A stretch of 64,000 nt of DNA from Toxoplasma gondii ME49 (lineage: Eukaryota; Apicomplexa; Conoidasida; Eucoccidiorida; Sarcocystidae): assembly GCF_000006565.2 (NCBI RefSeq), contig NC_031480.1, positions 2,503,758 to 2,567,757 of the forward strand, in the 5' to 3' direction. The notes beneath the pieces are model-generated. The model was not told where the DNA came from. It searched no databases and saw only the letters and a list, made by a program, of their open reading frames with translations. Position numbers and translations under genes: made by a program. Below are positions 38,501-50,454 of the stretch, one piece after another (positions within the stretch are counted from its first letter, which is position 1; every line of letters begins with the position of its first letter).

Positions 38501-41500
38501 CGCGCGTGCGCGGGCGACTGCCGCCTCGTACGCGGCCGGCGGGGGCTGGAGGGGAGCAGCCGCGAGCGTCTTCACAGCGCCGTAGTGACAGTCGAATGCG
38601 GGGATCTGAGGGAAGGAGAAGTGGAGCGGAAGCTCGAGCAGAGCGGTGTCGAATCAAGTGAGAAAACAGCTTTCGTGCGCTTCTACACAGGCACGCGAGA
38701 GCTGGAACAGGCAACAGGTAAAACGTTTTTGGCTTGTCTGCGCAAGCAAGGGAACGATATCACAAGGCAGAAGGCACTCGGGCTCTTTTGAGCATCTGCC
38801 GCAGCCAAAAACCTGAGTAAAAGTCAGGAGACAGAGCCTCGACAGGGACGACGAACAGCAGTGACCGTTGTCAAGGACAAAGGTGAAAACCGGCGCGCAA
38901 GCTCGGAATTGAGGAGTTCAAACTCCCGTTTTAACTGCAGCTCCAATCGACTCACCACGAAGCAAATCTGGTGGAAAGCGAGGTGGACGATGCCAATACG
39001 GCCGTCGCTGATGCCAAGGAGAAGCAGGTCTTGTTCTAGAACTTTTTCCAGAACAGAAACAACAGGCGCGTCTTCAAATTCCTCTTCTGTTCGCGCCTGG
39101 ACAGAATTCCTACCTCCTCTCCGGGACGCCTTCTTACCGTTATTCACCGAAGCACTGCCAACCTGCTCCGGCGTCTCCACACCCTCGCGAGAGTCTCCGT
39201 CATTTTCACATACACCCGAAGGCGACGGGGGCTTGCTCGTCGCGCCTGCAGATCGTGACTCAGAGACTCCGCCTGAGATTTCCCTGTTTCGTCGGCGACG
39301 TCCTTCTTTCTCCTGTTTTCTTTGAAATGTGCCACGGGCCTCCTTAGTGAAAAGACCCAACAAATTCTGGGCGGGAGTGAGAAACAGCTTTCTCACTTCT
39401 AGCTGTCTCCGTGCTTCGCCTCCGGCACTCTTCTCTGTCTCGGTTACCTCTCGGCTTTGCGTGGTGTTTGCGGTTTCCAGACTCCTTCGCCGGGGCTCGT
39501 CTGTGTCTCTCTCTCGGCCCAGTTCTTCTCGTTTGCCCTCTCCGCTTTCTTTAGCATCTTTTGCAGCCTCTTTCGTCTCCCCTTCCGCTCCGTTGGCGCC
39601 GCCACCGTCCTCATGAAGGTCCGCCATCCACAAGAATCCAAACAGTGCTCCCGTGCCTGCGACATAGAGCTTCGTGCATGCGCGCGGTTTCTCGGAAGCA
39701 GAAGGTCTGGAACAACAGGCCTCGAGCTCTGTTCCTTTCTCTTTGTCTCCTTCCCTCGAGGCTCTGGCGGTTCGCTTCTCCCCCCGCCACCTCGCGTCTT
39801 CCTCCGCAGGCGTACAGACACTGGTGCGCGAGGGTCGCCTGTCGGGGACGGAGTGCAGGCGGGCATCCCTCGACTCCTCGCCGAGAGGACGACGCAGAGA
39901 CAACTGAGCCGCCTTCGCGACAGAAACGGAAGGAAGGAGAACACTCGCTGTAACTGTGAAAGCCAGAGCACGCGACGGTGGAGAGTCGCCGATTCTGCGT
40001 GGTTCTTCGCTAGACCTAGGAGGGGACAAGGAGGTCTCTGACGAAGCGATATCAGCCTCTTCTTCTTCGCTGCTCTCTGCGGTCTCAGAGTCGCTGTCTC
40101 GGCTGGTCTCCAAGATCGCAGAAAGTCCTGGCTCCTCGCTGGGATTCGGGTGCGAGCACTGATTTCCTGTCGAGCATGCAGGTGAGGAAGGAGAGCACGA
40201 AGGGGAGAAAGAGGAGTAGGAGGGGCCGAGAGAGGAAGAGAGAAGAGGTCTTGTGCGCCGAAGACGACGAAGCAGATAACAAGGAAGAGAGAGTGAATAC
40301 TGCCTGCGGGAACACCCAAGCAACAGGTGACTCACTGTGCTTCCCCCGATCCACGCCTACATGCCCATAAGGACATAGACATGAACACACATTGTTTTGC
40401 GTACCCATGGATCCGGAGAGACACCGGAAGCATCGCGCGCCAGAGAAAGGAATTCCTCGCTTTCCCTCTGCATGCAAGAACTCTTTCTCGGCTGTATATA
40501 CATGCGACTCTCATTCGTCGAAAGATCGACGAAACGAACGTCACGAATACCAAACGCTTAATGCACCCTCGAAGGCCGCAGGCTTCTCTCGGTGATTCTG
40601 AAAGTCTTTCAAATCCCGCGAGGCGGACTGCTGAACACCCGAGGCGTGGTGCGTACATCTGCTTCCTGAATTCGCGTTTTCGCACAAGTTTTTTTTCACT
40701 TCTTTTCTTCCTGGCTCACGTCGTCACAGGCAGTCGCTTCTCCTCCAAGGCGTCGGTGTCTCCTTCGCACGCAGAATCTCCTTTTTCTGCGTTGCTCCCT
40801 CTCTTTTCCTCTTGAGTCGCCTTCAACTTGGTGTTCGCTCGACAAAGAGAAACCTGAAATAGGGAACATCCGCCTATGAGAATAATCTGCTGTTCTTTCC
40901 AGATAATCTGTTCCACCTGCTCCGGAGTCTGCATGTAACCGAGAACTCGATACGGCGCGGGTCGCTTCTCGTGCTGAGCTTTTGTGCAAGATGCAGGCTC
41001 CATCGCGCGAGCGAAATCTGACGGCTGCAGTGTCTCTTTGTCTCCGTCCCAGCTGTCTGCTCCCCAAGAGTCTTGCTTCTCCCTGAAACTCTCCTCAGCT
41101 GTGTTGGCTCCTCTCGGGGGGCTCTGGGCCTGCCTGCCATGTTCTGCTCTGCCCTTCTCAGACTGCTGTGAAACTGGACGCGCCGAAGTCTGGAGATCCT
41201 CGCTCTCGAGGAACACAACTGCGTTGTCCGCTCCCAGCACGGCAAAGGCGCCGCCTGAACGGAACGGATCGAAGGCGAAACATGCAAGTGCTAAGCGCGA
41301 CCCAGAGATTTATCTCTAATTTTCTCTGGTCCGTTGCTTTCGGGTGATCAACTGTGTTTTTAGCAGCGTCTCTCTTGGCGTTGTCGACGGACAACAAACG
41401 TAGAGCCCCAACGCCTCTGAGTGTCTCTGTTCAGAGTTCCCAGTTAGTGGTTTTACAACCGCGTCTCTTTGCTCCATAGGCAACGCCCAAATGCGCGTTC

Positions 41501-44500
41501 CAGATGCCCTTCTTTAGTGTCTCCGTGGTAGCAACAAAGTTCGCTTCGCTCCGCTGTGCCTACAGCACACCTGCCAGCAGGGGATACACGCCTCTCGATA
41601 GAGTGGAAAACGAACAGGATGCCGACGTTAATTTAGTGTGACGCCGAAGAGCTGCTCGTTGGAACAAGGTTTCTTCACTCCGCAGGCGACGCAACTGCTC
41701 TGCTTCGAGTGTGACTGCTCTAATCGAGTGAACACGAATGACGCTTTCTTCAAATACGAGAGAGACTCTCTGATCTCGAGATGAGGACGAGCCCCTGGTG
41801 TGGAAACGAGATTCCTTATTTGCTGAGAAAACAGTGCCCTTTGCCGAGTAAAGGCTGTTTCACTTCTGTCGCCTCGCTCTCTCTCGCCTCGTGCGTCCAG
41901 TTCCTTCTGAACTGCTGTTCACAGCTCTTGGCCTTACCGTCCGGCCTGCAGGCAAGAGCGCGAATTTCCGATGCATGCGTTTTAATCGCGAAAATCACAG
42001 AAATGGCTTCCGCAGAGAGGTTCAGCACCCGGAACACCCCGTCCGCCGAGCCTGTCGCAACGCAAGCCTCGCCCCGGAGCACAGGCGTCTCCCTGTCTCC
42101 ACGAGAAAGAAAAGAAGAAGAGGAGAGACGGGCAGAGGAAGAAGAGGAAAAAGGAGGAGAGGCAGACGGTGACGGAGAGGCATTGAGATGCCAAAGATGA
42201 TGTGGACGAGATGGGAGCGAGAGAAGAGCAGTGAATGCCGCATCCCAGCGCCTGAGAAAAACGTTGGAGCAACTCAAAAACATGAAACATGCCTGTGTGT
42301 AGGACGCGAAAGACCCTTTGTCTGCGAATGGTCCAGCTATCCACATATACATGGTTGTTTTAGATTCAGCATACAATAACTCTTCATTAAAAAAGACACA
42401 GCAGGGACGGACGCTCTGCGGGAACTTCTCAATGAGGATGTTTCCTTTTCAGGTTCTTCGTTTTCCCCTCTCTCGGCTCTTCCTCTGCCATATTCCCCTG
42501 CGTTTTGCAGAGCGCCAAAAGTCGAGTCTGAAAGCGACTAAGAGGTTTGGTGTCTTTCTGAGAGGCACCTTGAGACGATAGGTCTGCTTTTCCGCGAATC
42601 TTCCCAGACACGAATGGTGCCGTCTTCGCCCGCAGTCGCCAACAAGGATGCATGCGCAAGAAGAAGCTCTTCAGATCCACGAAAAGAGGAAGTAGAAGAT
42701 GAAGAAGGAACAGAAGAGACACAGGATGAAGAAGAGGAAGAAGAAGAGAAAGAAGGAGAGGAAGAAGGAGAGGAAGAAGAAGAGGAAGAAGGAGAGGAAG
42801 AAGAAGAGGGTTCATCAAGGCTTGTGCGAGGACTGGCGAGATCTTCGACGACAAACGAAGAACAAAGGGGGGCGACTCCTGTGATGGCTGCAGCGTGGAC
42901 GTCAAGAATCTGACGCAACGGAGAGAAGAGCGGAGAGAACGTGTAGACGAATCACAAGTAATGTAGTGGTTCTTGAGCGCTGGTGGACGATGAGTGGGTC
43001 TCCTGGATTTTATCTTCTCTAGCGTTACCTGGATTCTACACTTCCTGTCTTGCGAGGGAGCACAGTGCCAAGGTGACTGCTTCACGAAGGACACTAAAAG
43101 TCCACACTGAAACACTGTGACATCGATACCAATCGCGGAAAGCGGGGGGCATTTCGCGCTTCATATCCACATGAGTAGACAAGGATTTCCAAGCGCATAG
43201 CCCACTTTTCATCCCAACTGCCAGATGTCTGGTCTTTGTCGATGTCGTCTTTTAAGTCCTCCTGATTCCTGTCTCGCTATGATTTGAGATCTGTGTTGTT
43301 CCTAGTGTTTTTTCATACCGTGTTCACTCTCTTTCCCCAACTCCCGAGTCTACAGTGCCCGTTGAGAGATGTCGGAATCCATCTCTCACATACGACTCGT
43401 TGCGACCTCTATGTAATAAGATCTGTGTCGATAACAGTTCCTTTTATACTCGTGTTTTTCACCCTTTCTCACCAAGACAAGAGCTTCCGTGAGCGGTTCG
43501 TAGCTCCACATTGCGCCATAGAGATCCTCGATGATCCATTTTGGTGAAGACGGCCTGAGAGCCCATTCCGGTTCCAGAAACAAGACCTGTCCCCCGTTTG
43601 TGCGTCTTGACAGGCTCGGATGTCTAGCACGGCCAGAACCTTAAGGGCGCTTCGGCTCCCTTATCTCTCTTGTTTTGTTCTCTCTTCTTCTCCCTCTCGA
43701 CTGCTCGACAACCCCCTCTCCTTCACTGCCGTCACCTTTCTCTCTCGCCCCGTAGCTTCAAAAATACATACAACCGTATACCGATTGATTCGTGTCTTTC
43801 GATACATCTAGGGTGAAATGCTTTGTATACAAATACCTGCGGGTGTGCAACTACATGGAAATAAACAGGTATATAAGGAAATATGCGTGCAGAAAAGCAT
43901 ACACATTTAATAATATGTCTATTCGTAAACGCGCTCTGAGTTGCATTATGCGCACTTGGAGACGGAGGTGGACAAAGGAGGCTTGACGGCGATATAGCGA
44001 ACGCCTCGCTTGTCTGGCAGGCGGACGCAGCGAAGGAGAGACACCACGATCTCTTGATTTTGTGCGTCCGCAATCTCTGCTGCATTCAAAATTTCCTCAG
44101 ACGACCACCTGGAGGACAACAGATCCACGATGGCGACATCCGATTTCGAAGCTTTTCTGCTTACTCACAGGATCCAGGGATGCAAGGCTATTGAAGGAAC
44201 GGATTCCCGCAGACATACAATATGAAAAAAAAAAGGAAACGGAGGGAAGAGTCTTTGCGGCCTCTCTTTTCATCGTAGCGGACATCCGTGTGGCCTGACA
44301 TTATCTCTCGCGTCCACGAAAAGGAGGCAGGTGAACAGACCTGTTTTCAGAGCTTTGAAACGGTCCTTTCCGGCGCTGAGCTCATTGTGAACAAATACAA
44401 ACTCATATCCTGTGATATATGCCTATATATACATATATTTATATCCTTATGTATATATATATATACCATATATTTCTATTTATATATATTCATGTATATT

Positions 44501-44536
44501 TTTGCGCATTTATGTGTATATAAGTATATTCACTGT

Positions 44537-44572
<36 letters not shown>

Positions 44573-46781
44573 ACATTCATCTACATATATATACAAAATA
44601 CATGATATATATTTATATACATTTATTAACACACGTCTCTATAGACTCATGTATTTACATTTCTACACGTTCACGGGTAGTGCTTGTATGCATGCGTATT
44701 CATCAGCATATACATCAGTGCAGTTCTCCGACAAGAAATGCAAGGCCATTGGTCTCTGGTTTCGTGTACACAAGCTATCAACCCGCAAGAATATATATAT
44801 ATATATATGTGTACATTTGTGGCTTGGACTCGAGGCGAGATTAGGGGATTTACCATTTGATGTGCCCGTCATGTCCTGCAGTGACAATTTTGTCTGGGGC
44901 GTTTGGATCCCGGAAGACACTGGTGATCGGCCCTTCGTGGCAGGGGAGATGTTTGACGACAGCGGCTTCTCTTTCGCTGCCATACGTGTGCAGTCTGCAG
45001 GCCGCTGGCTCCCGGCTTTCGTGACCCCAAGTTCCCTCCCGAGGCAGGCTCGGCAAGTCGTTTACCGTATTGATCCTTCTGCTGCTGCGTCGGGCATCGC
45101 TTCCCGGTGAGAGAGCAGCGAGACCAGCGGCCGGCTTCAGTCTCGAGGACGCTCTGCGAGCGCGGAGGTCGGTGCAGCTTGGTTTTTCATCTCGCGTGAG
45201 AGACGGGCGTCTTCCTGCACCCGAAGAACAAGCGGCTGCAGACGTGAGACACGAGGAGGCAGCAACGGTCAGAGCAGACACTGGAGAGGCGCTTTGGCCG
45301 CTTGTCTCTGGTCTTGCCGGGGTCACACTTGCGCCTGGAAGAACTGCAGCGACACCTTGCTTCACTTCAGCTTTCAAAAGACTCCCCTGCGACACCGACA
45401 GGAGACATGACTAGTGGCAGTGTGCGGAGGAGGCGGAAGGGGAAGGGGGAAACGGGAGAAACGAAGGGTCGCGTACCAGAGAGGAAAGGCGTAGGTGTAA
45501 AGAGAGATGGAAAAAAGGACGACGAGAGAAGATTCAGCATGCGAGGAAAGAAAAGGAAGAGGAAACGTCGGCAGAGACGAACCTTGTGGAAAGGAAATAT
45601 TCAAACAGGAAGCGACAGGCGAAAAGACAAGGACGACGAACAAGACAAAACGTTTGACGACGAGATGCGACGGTAAAACTCTTATGGTGCTACCTAGCAC
45701 ATAAATGCCCCTTCTGGTGTTCGCACATCTGAATTAGTTCCCTTCTTCTCTATCGTTTCTCTCCCCTCGTCCACAAAACAGTATCCTCTCTGGTTCGTTT
45801 TCGAACTTGTTCTTCATAACCCCCTCCCCGTCGCTTTTCCTTCTTCTTTTTCTGCTCTGGTCGTCCAGCTGGCATCTTCTCTTCTCACCTCCCAAAGGAG
45901 AAGCTGTCCATACTCAGAACCTGCCAGCAGCCAGCCGTCTGCTAATTCGACGAAACTGAGGATGTCTGAAAGCTCCGCTGTACCGAATTTGCAGGTTTGG
46001 CCCTAACGAAAAGGCAAGTGGGCCAGGGAATTTGACAAGCAATTGACGAGAGTCAAACGGTCATCTTAGCTATCCAGAAAAAGGGAACGCAAACGGTTAT
46101 GGTCGTCTGCAAATACACAAGTACCGAATATCGAAGCATCTCCGGAGGTAAAGGGGCAGATACTCGGATCCGTAGAAACTGAGAAACATGCACTCACATA
46201 ACTAGAGAGTCACGTCACTACATAGGAATATACACACCTACAGGAACTCGTAGCAGTACATGAACACATGGATACATGGGCAGACATATAGAAAGATAAG
46301 CGCTCCAATTCTTGAAGACATACGCTAATTGGGTAGGTCAGCAGCAACAGAGGCACAATCATGGAACGCGAGATGTGCACAAACGTTGGAACACCTGCAG
46401 AGAATCAAATAGAGATGTTAATACGTAGGAACATATATTTAGGTACTTGGTAACATTTGAAGAGCTTCAAAGATGGACGTGCACACATGTGGAGCGATGA
46501 AACTGTAATGCAATTGAACGTTGAATGCAGTGATGGACAGAAGGAAATGTCTGGCGAAATGCCGGCCGGTAATGGGGCTACGTGTCGTTGGCTGCACCTG
46601 TCAAAGTGAAGAATGCCGAGGCAATTTTTCAGACGACAGACTCATCCTCACAAAACGTTATCCTCTTGTAAACAGATGTGCACGCAACGTTGCGCAGGGA
46701 AACGCTACAAAACTCTCAAAGGGCACCAAATGTCTGTGTACCGAAGAGCACATAACGCTAAAAAGACTCATCTATGTATGA

Positions 46782-46818
<37 letters not shown>

Positions 46819-46899
46819 TTATGTATATTATGCACTCGTATACCATAAGTGAATGTCCATGTGTATGCACGTATCAATTACATATATATATATATATGT

Positions 46900-46936
<37 letters not shown>

Positions 46937-48554
46937 TCACTTTTATCTCATACATAAACGTATCGCATACAATTATGGACGTGTTGGTTGTGGTTGCGTA
47001 AATGTGTGTTTTTCAGGTAGGCCGACGTTTGTGACCGGGATCTTGTCTTTGCAGACTGATTTAGAGGCAAGTCCATTTCTGTCTCGCTTTCCGAGATCCA
47101 GAGGCCAGAGTGGCAGAGACCGTTACCTGCAATTTCAGGCCAGTGAACGTTTTGGCAACGCTCCAAAGTTTAACGTGACGGGCGCCGGCCGTGGTAAGCT
47201 GGAGCGGGAAAAGGGTCGACCTGGGCGACAGGTGATTGGAAAAGAGCAGACACACGGAGGAAGCAGAAGTGGAAAGAAAACGATAGGTCCTCAGCTGTGT
47301 GAAGCAACGAACGCGGCGCGGGGTCTGGGAAACGGTAGCGCAGAACGATGGGAGGAGGGTGGACAGACACGCTGCAGAGGAAGAGTCGAGTGAGAGAGGG
47401 AAATGCGCCGCTGGGTGCTGAACTATCTCTTGTAGAATGAATAGAACGAAGCAGGGACTAGGCCTCAAGAGGGGAACGAAACAGAAGCAATGGAACTGTA
47501 CATGAGCACACTTCTAGGGAGGCTCGCTGTCAAATCGAGAGGAACCGGATACAGACGTTTTTGGCCGAAAGCAGAAGAGAAGACTGGCAAACTTGGACAA
47601 ACCGCGCACACAAGTGAAAACCTGTTCCACACTTTGGGAGCCTGTGCCAGATCAAAAAGAAAATCCGGTTTTTCTGTCTGTACGCAGAGCGGTTAGACAC
47701 ACGTGAACAGGTTTTGCCCATATACGCGTGAATAAAAGACTTACAAGCCTCTTTGCCATAAAAGTCCCTCTGCGGCGCCCGCGGGGCCGGCCTTTTAATG
47801 CTTCTAACGCCGTCTCCCCGTTTGCCGTGTACACATTTGTTAAACTCTTTCACAAGGACTCGGACACATGATTTAGGCGACGTACCATTTAACTGTGAAG
47901 ACTTCCTGTGCACTTGCTTTGAATCGCAGGAGGGCCAAGCCTTGCTCAACATCCCATAGAGTGAGGAAGAAGTCTGGAGCGCTTCCCACAGAGGCAAGCA
48001 AAATCGATCTGTCTGAGCCAAAGCTGTTCTGCTGTAGTTCCACTTTCTTCCTCATTACACTCCTCTCCTCAGAAGGACATGCAGCACTACAAGAAGACGA
48101 AAACGTGCGGTTGAAATCTTGGAGCTTGGCGGTGTTATCGTCTAGGGACGGGGGATTTGCCTCGTCTGATTTGTATGTGAAGTCCACAGAAGCTTCAGAG
48201 GTGCCTTCAGAGATTGATAGTTTCCCGTTTTCTGTTTCTCCTGCTTCTTCTCTATCGTTTTTGGGTGAATGGTCTGAAGGCGAAGGGAGAAAAGAGGCGG
48301 CAAGGGGAGATGGCGTGACAGCCAGAGTCTGGCGATGATATCTCTGCTCATCTCGCCATAAGTTATCGTCTCCGGATAGAGACCCGGAAGCCAAAGGTAT
48401 AAAACAGGCATACACGAGGGCTCTCTCTGCTCCTCTTTCAAACCTAAAGTGCTCCACAACGGTCCAAGACTATGAGATGAGTACAGACCGAAAAAAGTGT
48501 CTGTAGGCACGTGTGTGTCCAGAAGTGGCCTTTGGCACGCACGCCGCAACGTGA

Positions 48555-48608
<54 letters not shown>

Positions 48609-48729
48609 TTATATATATGTATATTTATTTATATATTTATATATTTATATATATATATATATTTATATATATTTATATATATATATATTTATATATATTT
48701 ATATATATATATATATATTTATATATATT

Positions 48730-48791
<62 letters not shown>

Positions 48792-50454
48792 TATATATAT
48801 TTATATATATATATATATGAAAGGCGATCTCCCCGCAAATGACCGTTTCTAGAGTTAACGCATTCTTACGGGTAGAAAGCAAATCCTGTGGTCACGCATA
48901 ACGCCAGAGATGTTGTCAGAGAGTGGCAGTTGCTTGGATACAGAGGTAACAGGGAAGACAGGTACCTTATAGATTCTTGCAAACTATATAGAAACATCCA
49001 GACATATAAATGCCGGGAGAAATCTGGAAGAATGTTAAAATAGATGTAAACGCGTAGATACCGGTGTTAAGGTAGAGGAATTTCGCGTCGTTTGCCGAGA
49101 GCACCAAGCCACGGAGAGGCATAGAGTGAATTTTTGTCTTTTATTTCTTTACCTGATTGCTCTGTGCTGTGTACATCAACAGGCGCACTTTGGAAACACT
49201 CGCATCCCCGAAAGGCGGCACAGGTGTATCCTGTAGAGCTTTCGCCTCTCAGGCTGCGAAGGTATTTGTATGTCTGCGTTGAGTAGATGTGAATGGCTGC
49301 AAGAACAAGGAAACAACCACCCCAAAATATCATTCCATGAACCTACACGATGCTTCACGGAAAGTAAAGATGCTATTGATGTGTAGTTCCAATAGAGTGT
49401 ATGTGCAATTCGGTCTTTGTCTTAAAATTACTGCCGTCTGGTTTCCGAGAACTAAGCCCTTCATCTTGGTTTGCTGAAGATGCATCCCGAAAACTACAGG
49501 AGGAAATAAACGTCTCCACAGATCTCGGCCATCTCGCCTTCTCCCGGAATATTGAAGGTCTTCGCAGGTGTCCTATATTCGGTTTTAAATGGCGAGCCCA
49601 CACCCCCCCAAGTGGTACTCAAATATATGCGCACGAAACAAACACGTACACACTTTTACTAGCATGTATATTTATAGGTGTGTGTAGATCTAGTTTTGGG
49701 CTATATTCGTTGCTTGTCCTTCCATCCAGAATGAAAAAACAGGTTTCCGCGGAAACCTACATGGTTGTGCAGAGTCGTTCCATTCGCAGACGGCTAACAG
49801 TTTATGGAAAGGATCAACTGCAAGAGCTGACACTCCGCCTTCTCCATCTTTTCCAGAAGCATAGTGCAGAACGAAGGAGTTCCGATCCAAGGAGGATGCC
49901 ACAGCTGCCTCCGGGCTGAGGGCTTGTATCTCAGCCTCAGCCGGGAGGTTCCGTTCTGCACTTCTGTCCAACGGTTGCTGCTTTTCGGTGGCATCCGCAC
50001 GCGTTGCCGGGATGCAGTCTATCCCATGTGTCGCCTGTGTCTCTTCGGGATCGAGAGCGTCCAAGAAAATAGTTTTTCTTCTGAGAGGTCCAGCTGGTAA
50101 TGTCGCCGCGTTATCCAAGCGTTCGTTCGGCAGCGGTGCATCTGTTCCGGAGGCCGCTCTGGAGTCCTTCTTCGCACGCCTTTTCCCGGACAAAAAGCGG
50201 TGCACAACCACTTGCCTTCCGGACACAAAGACAAAAGAATCGGAATCGAGAATACAGGCGTTTGCGCGCCTCGGAACGTCAACGCCATGACTCTGAAGAA
50301 AGCGAAGCGGCTGGCACCGTAGGCCGTTCCGTTTGCCCTCTAGAAATCCACTCATTTCCTCCTGGACTCCTCTGGATGCTCTGTTTCTCTTCTCGGGCAA
50401 GCACGCCGTAGATCGGTGTCGCCGTGGAGCGCCATCCTCAAGTTCGGTTTTCAT
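16761..50454 (-). CDS. CFAP44: Cilia- and flagella-associated protein 44 (WD40 plus coiled-coil), whole gene
   Basis: CFAP44 with CFAP43 forms the tether/tether-head complex that anchors inner dynein arm I1/f to the doublet in motile axonemes. The match runs along the whole length: [98 protein letters not shown], the family hallmark [52 protein letters not shown], and the C-terminal [15 protein letters not shown]. These fit CFAP44 better than its paralogue CFAP43. About 34 exons over 33.7 kb would give roughly 3300 residues by rough addition, well above the 1.8-1.9 thousand of the vertebrate protein; low-complexity insertions explain the excess. The ATG at 50454 (context CGAA before ATG) lies only about 50 residues before conserved sequence, so it is a plausible start, but an upstream exon is not excluded. 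The stop is TAA at 16761-16763. Expression is expected in male-gamete formation. Confidence 0.9.
17434..17480. repeat. (TA)n in the last CFAP44 intron
   Basis: A pure TA run between exons 17769-17512 and 16958-16761, close to the donor of the upstream exon. Confidence 0.9.
25222..25390. repeat. 45-bp minisatellite, nearly four copies, CFAP44 intron
   Basis: The purine-rich unit begins GAGAGGAAGGAAGGAAAGAG and continues GCTGGGAGAAAGCGAAACTG plus AGAAC. Copies differ by single bases. It lies in the intron between the exons at 25990-25841 and 25059-24895. Confidence 0.88.
26280..26333. repeat. (TA)n microsatellite in CFAP44 intron
   Basis: A TA run next to a CT-rich stretch (about 26110-26280), upstream in transcript sense of the exon at 25990. 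Confidence 0.9.
31014..31411. repeat. 400-bp TA array with higher-order ATACATTAATAT unit
   Basis: The largest microsatellite of the window. Runs of TA are punctuated about every 25-60 bases by ATACATTAATATAT or ATAAATATATACATTA. It lies in the intron between CFAP44 exons near 31.6-31.8 kb and 30358-29870. Confidence 0.92.
33192..33262. repeat. (TA)n / (GA)n / (GATA)n compound microsatellite
   Basis: TA, then about eight GA units, TA again, and AGATAGAT units, in a CFAP44 intron. A comparable CT/TA compound repeat is at 35556-35595. Confidence 0.9.
35198..35436. repeat. Paired (TA)n runs in CFAP44 intron
   Basis: Two pure TA runs (35198-35236 and 35396-35436) flank about 160 bases of ordinary sequence. 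Related short runs occur at 36045-36077 and 36595-36696. Confidence 0.88.
38956..44108 (-). other. CFAP44: CFAP44 exon block 2: second WD40 propeller
   Basis: Exons: 44108-43956, 43605-43473, 42909-42569, 42251-41938, 41290 to about 40720, and about 40175-38956. Phases match from 44854 through to 41290. Content in order: [31 protein letters not shown] followed by [26 protein letters not shown], a poly-Ser insertion and [34 protein letters not shown] with [31 protein letters not shown] with [20 protein letters not shown] and [17 protein letters not shown]; and a very long exon with [20 protein letters not shown], a Glu/Arg-rich insertion and [16 protein letters not shown]. The junction between the last two exons is not fixed: donors after CAG, CCT or GACGAC are all possible, as are two acceptors near 40175. 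Confidence 0.82.
44415..44610. repeat. AT-rich TA/TATT array in CFAP44 intron
   Basis: About 200 bases dominated by TATATA with TTTATA and TGTATA steps, followed by a pure TA run at 44789-44812 just below the exon ending at 44854. Confidence 0.88.
46783..46934. repeat. Two (TA)n runs in CFAP44 intron
   Basis: TA runs at 46783-46825 and 46880-46934, between the exons 47198-47127 and 46002-45889. Confidence 0.88.
48556..48820. repeat. 265-bp TA array with periodic TTTATATAT interruptions
   Basis: Almost entirely T and A; TA runs are broken by TTTATATA at irregular 14-30 base steps. It is the rightmost large TA array, in the intron between CFAP44 exons 2 and 3. Confidence 0.92.

Larger units (their letters stand above)
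25841..38605 (-). other. CFAP44: CFAP44 exon block 3: last blade and central coiled coil
   Basis: Firm exons: 38605-37944 ([33 protein letters not shown], then Lys/Glu/Arg helices), 37761-37167 (acidic and Ala-rich, ending [19 protein letters not shown]), 36437-36336 ([20 protein letters not shown]), 30358-29870 ([20 protein letters not shown]; donor GTAAGT) and 25990-25841 ([29 protein letters not shown]). Approximate exons: 35965-35668 ([20 protein letters not shown]), 33000-32650 ([20 protein letters not shown]), 31770-31590 ([20 protein letters not shown]), 28540-28215 ([20 protein letters not shown]), 27270-26980 ([18 protein letters not shown]) and 26790-26600 ([18 protein letters not shown]). 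The last three are read only from coding-like frames and rough position; their frame and borders could be wrong. Long introns here hold most of the microsatellites. Confidence 0.7.
44854..50454 (-). other. CFAP44: CFAP44 exon block 1: first WD40 propeller
   Basis: Exons in transcript order: 50454-49761, 49296-49153, about 48470-47886, 47198-47127, 46002-45889 and 45386-44854. The first carries [20 protein letters not shown] and [19 protein letters not shown], the first blade. The second gives [20 protein letters not shown] after a phase-1 junction. The third holds about 140 poorly conserved residues before [14 protein letters not shown]. The fourth encodes [20 protein letters not shown], the fifth [14 protein letters not shown], and the sixth a Ser/Ala-rich insert ending in [13 protein letters not shown]. 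Phases agree at 47127/46002 and 45889/45386. They do not agree between 47886 (leaving TG) and 47198 (starting in phase 0), so a small exon there is probably unidentified. The acceptor of the third exon is also unsettled. Confidence 0.82.

Noticed and set aside
37919..38791. A 290-codon + strand frame
   Set aside because: Lies opposite the CFAP44 exon 38605-37944, whose phase, splice sites and family match are firm; GC-rich exons leave open antisense frames.
42614..42913. Acidic Glu-rich + strand frame
   Set aside because: Opposite strand of the poly-Ser insertion in a well-supported CFAP44 exon.
48497..48852. Frames consisting of alternating Tyr, Ile and Phe, as over all TA arrays
   Set aside because: Direct translation of TA microsatellites; not coding.
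16761..50454. Identity as CFAP43 rather than CFAP44
   Set aside because: [22 protein letters not shown], the PPGCD...LYENVLELR motif and YQREKQQ...N are CFAP44 features; CFAP43 lacks this set as far as I know the family.
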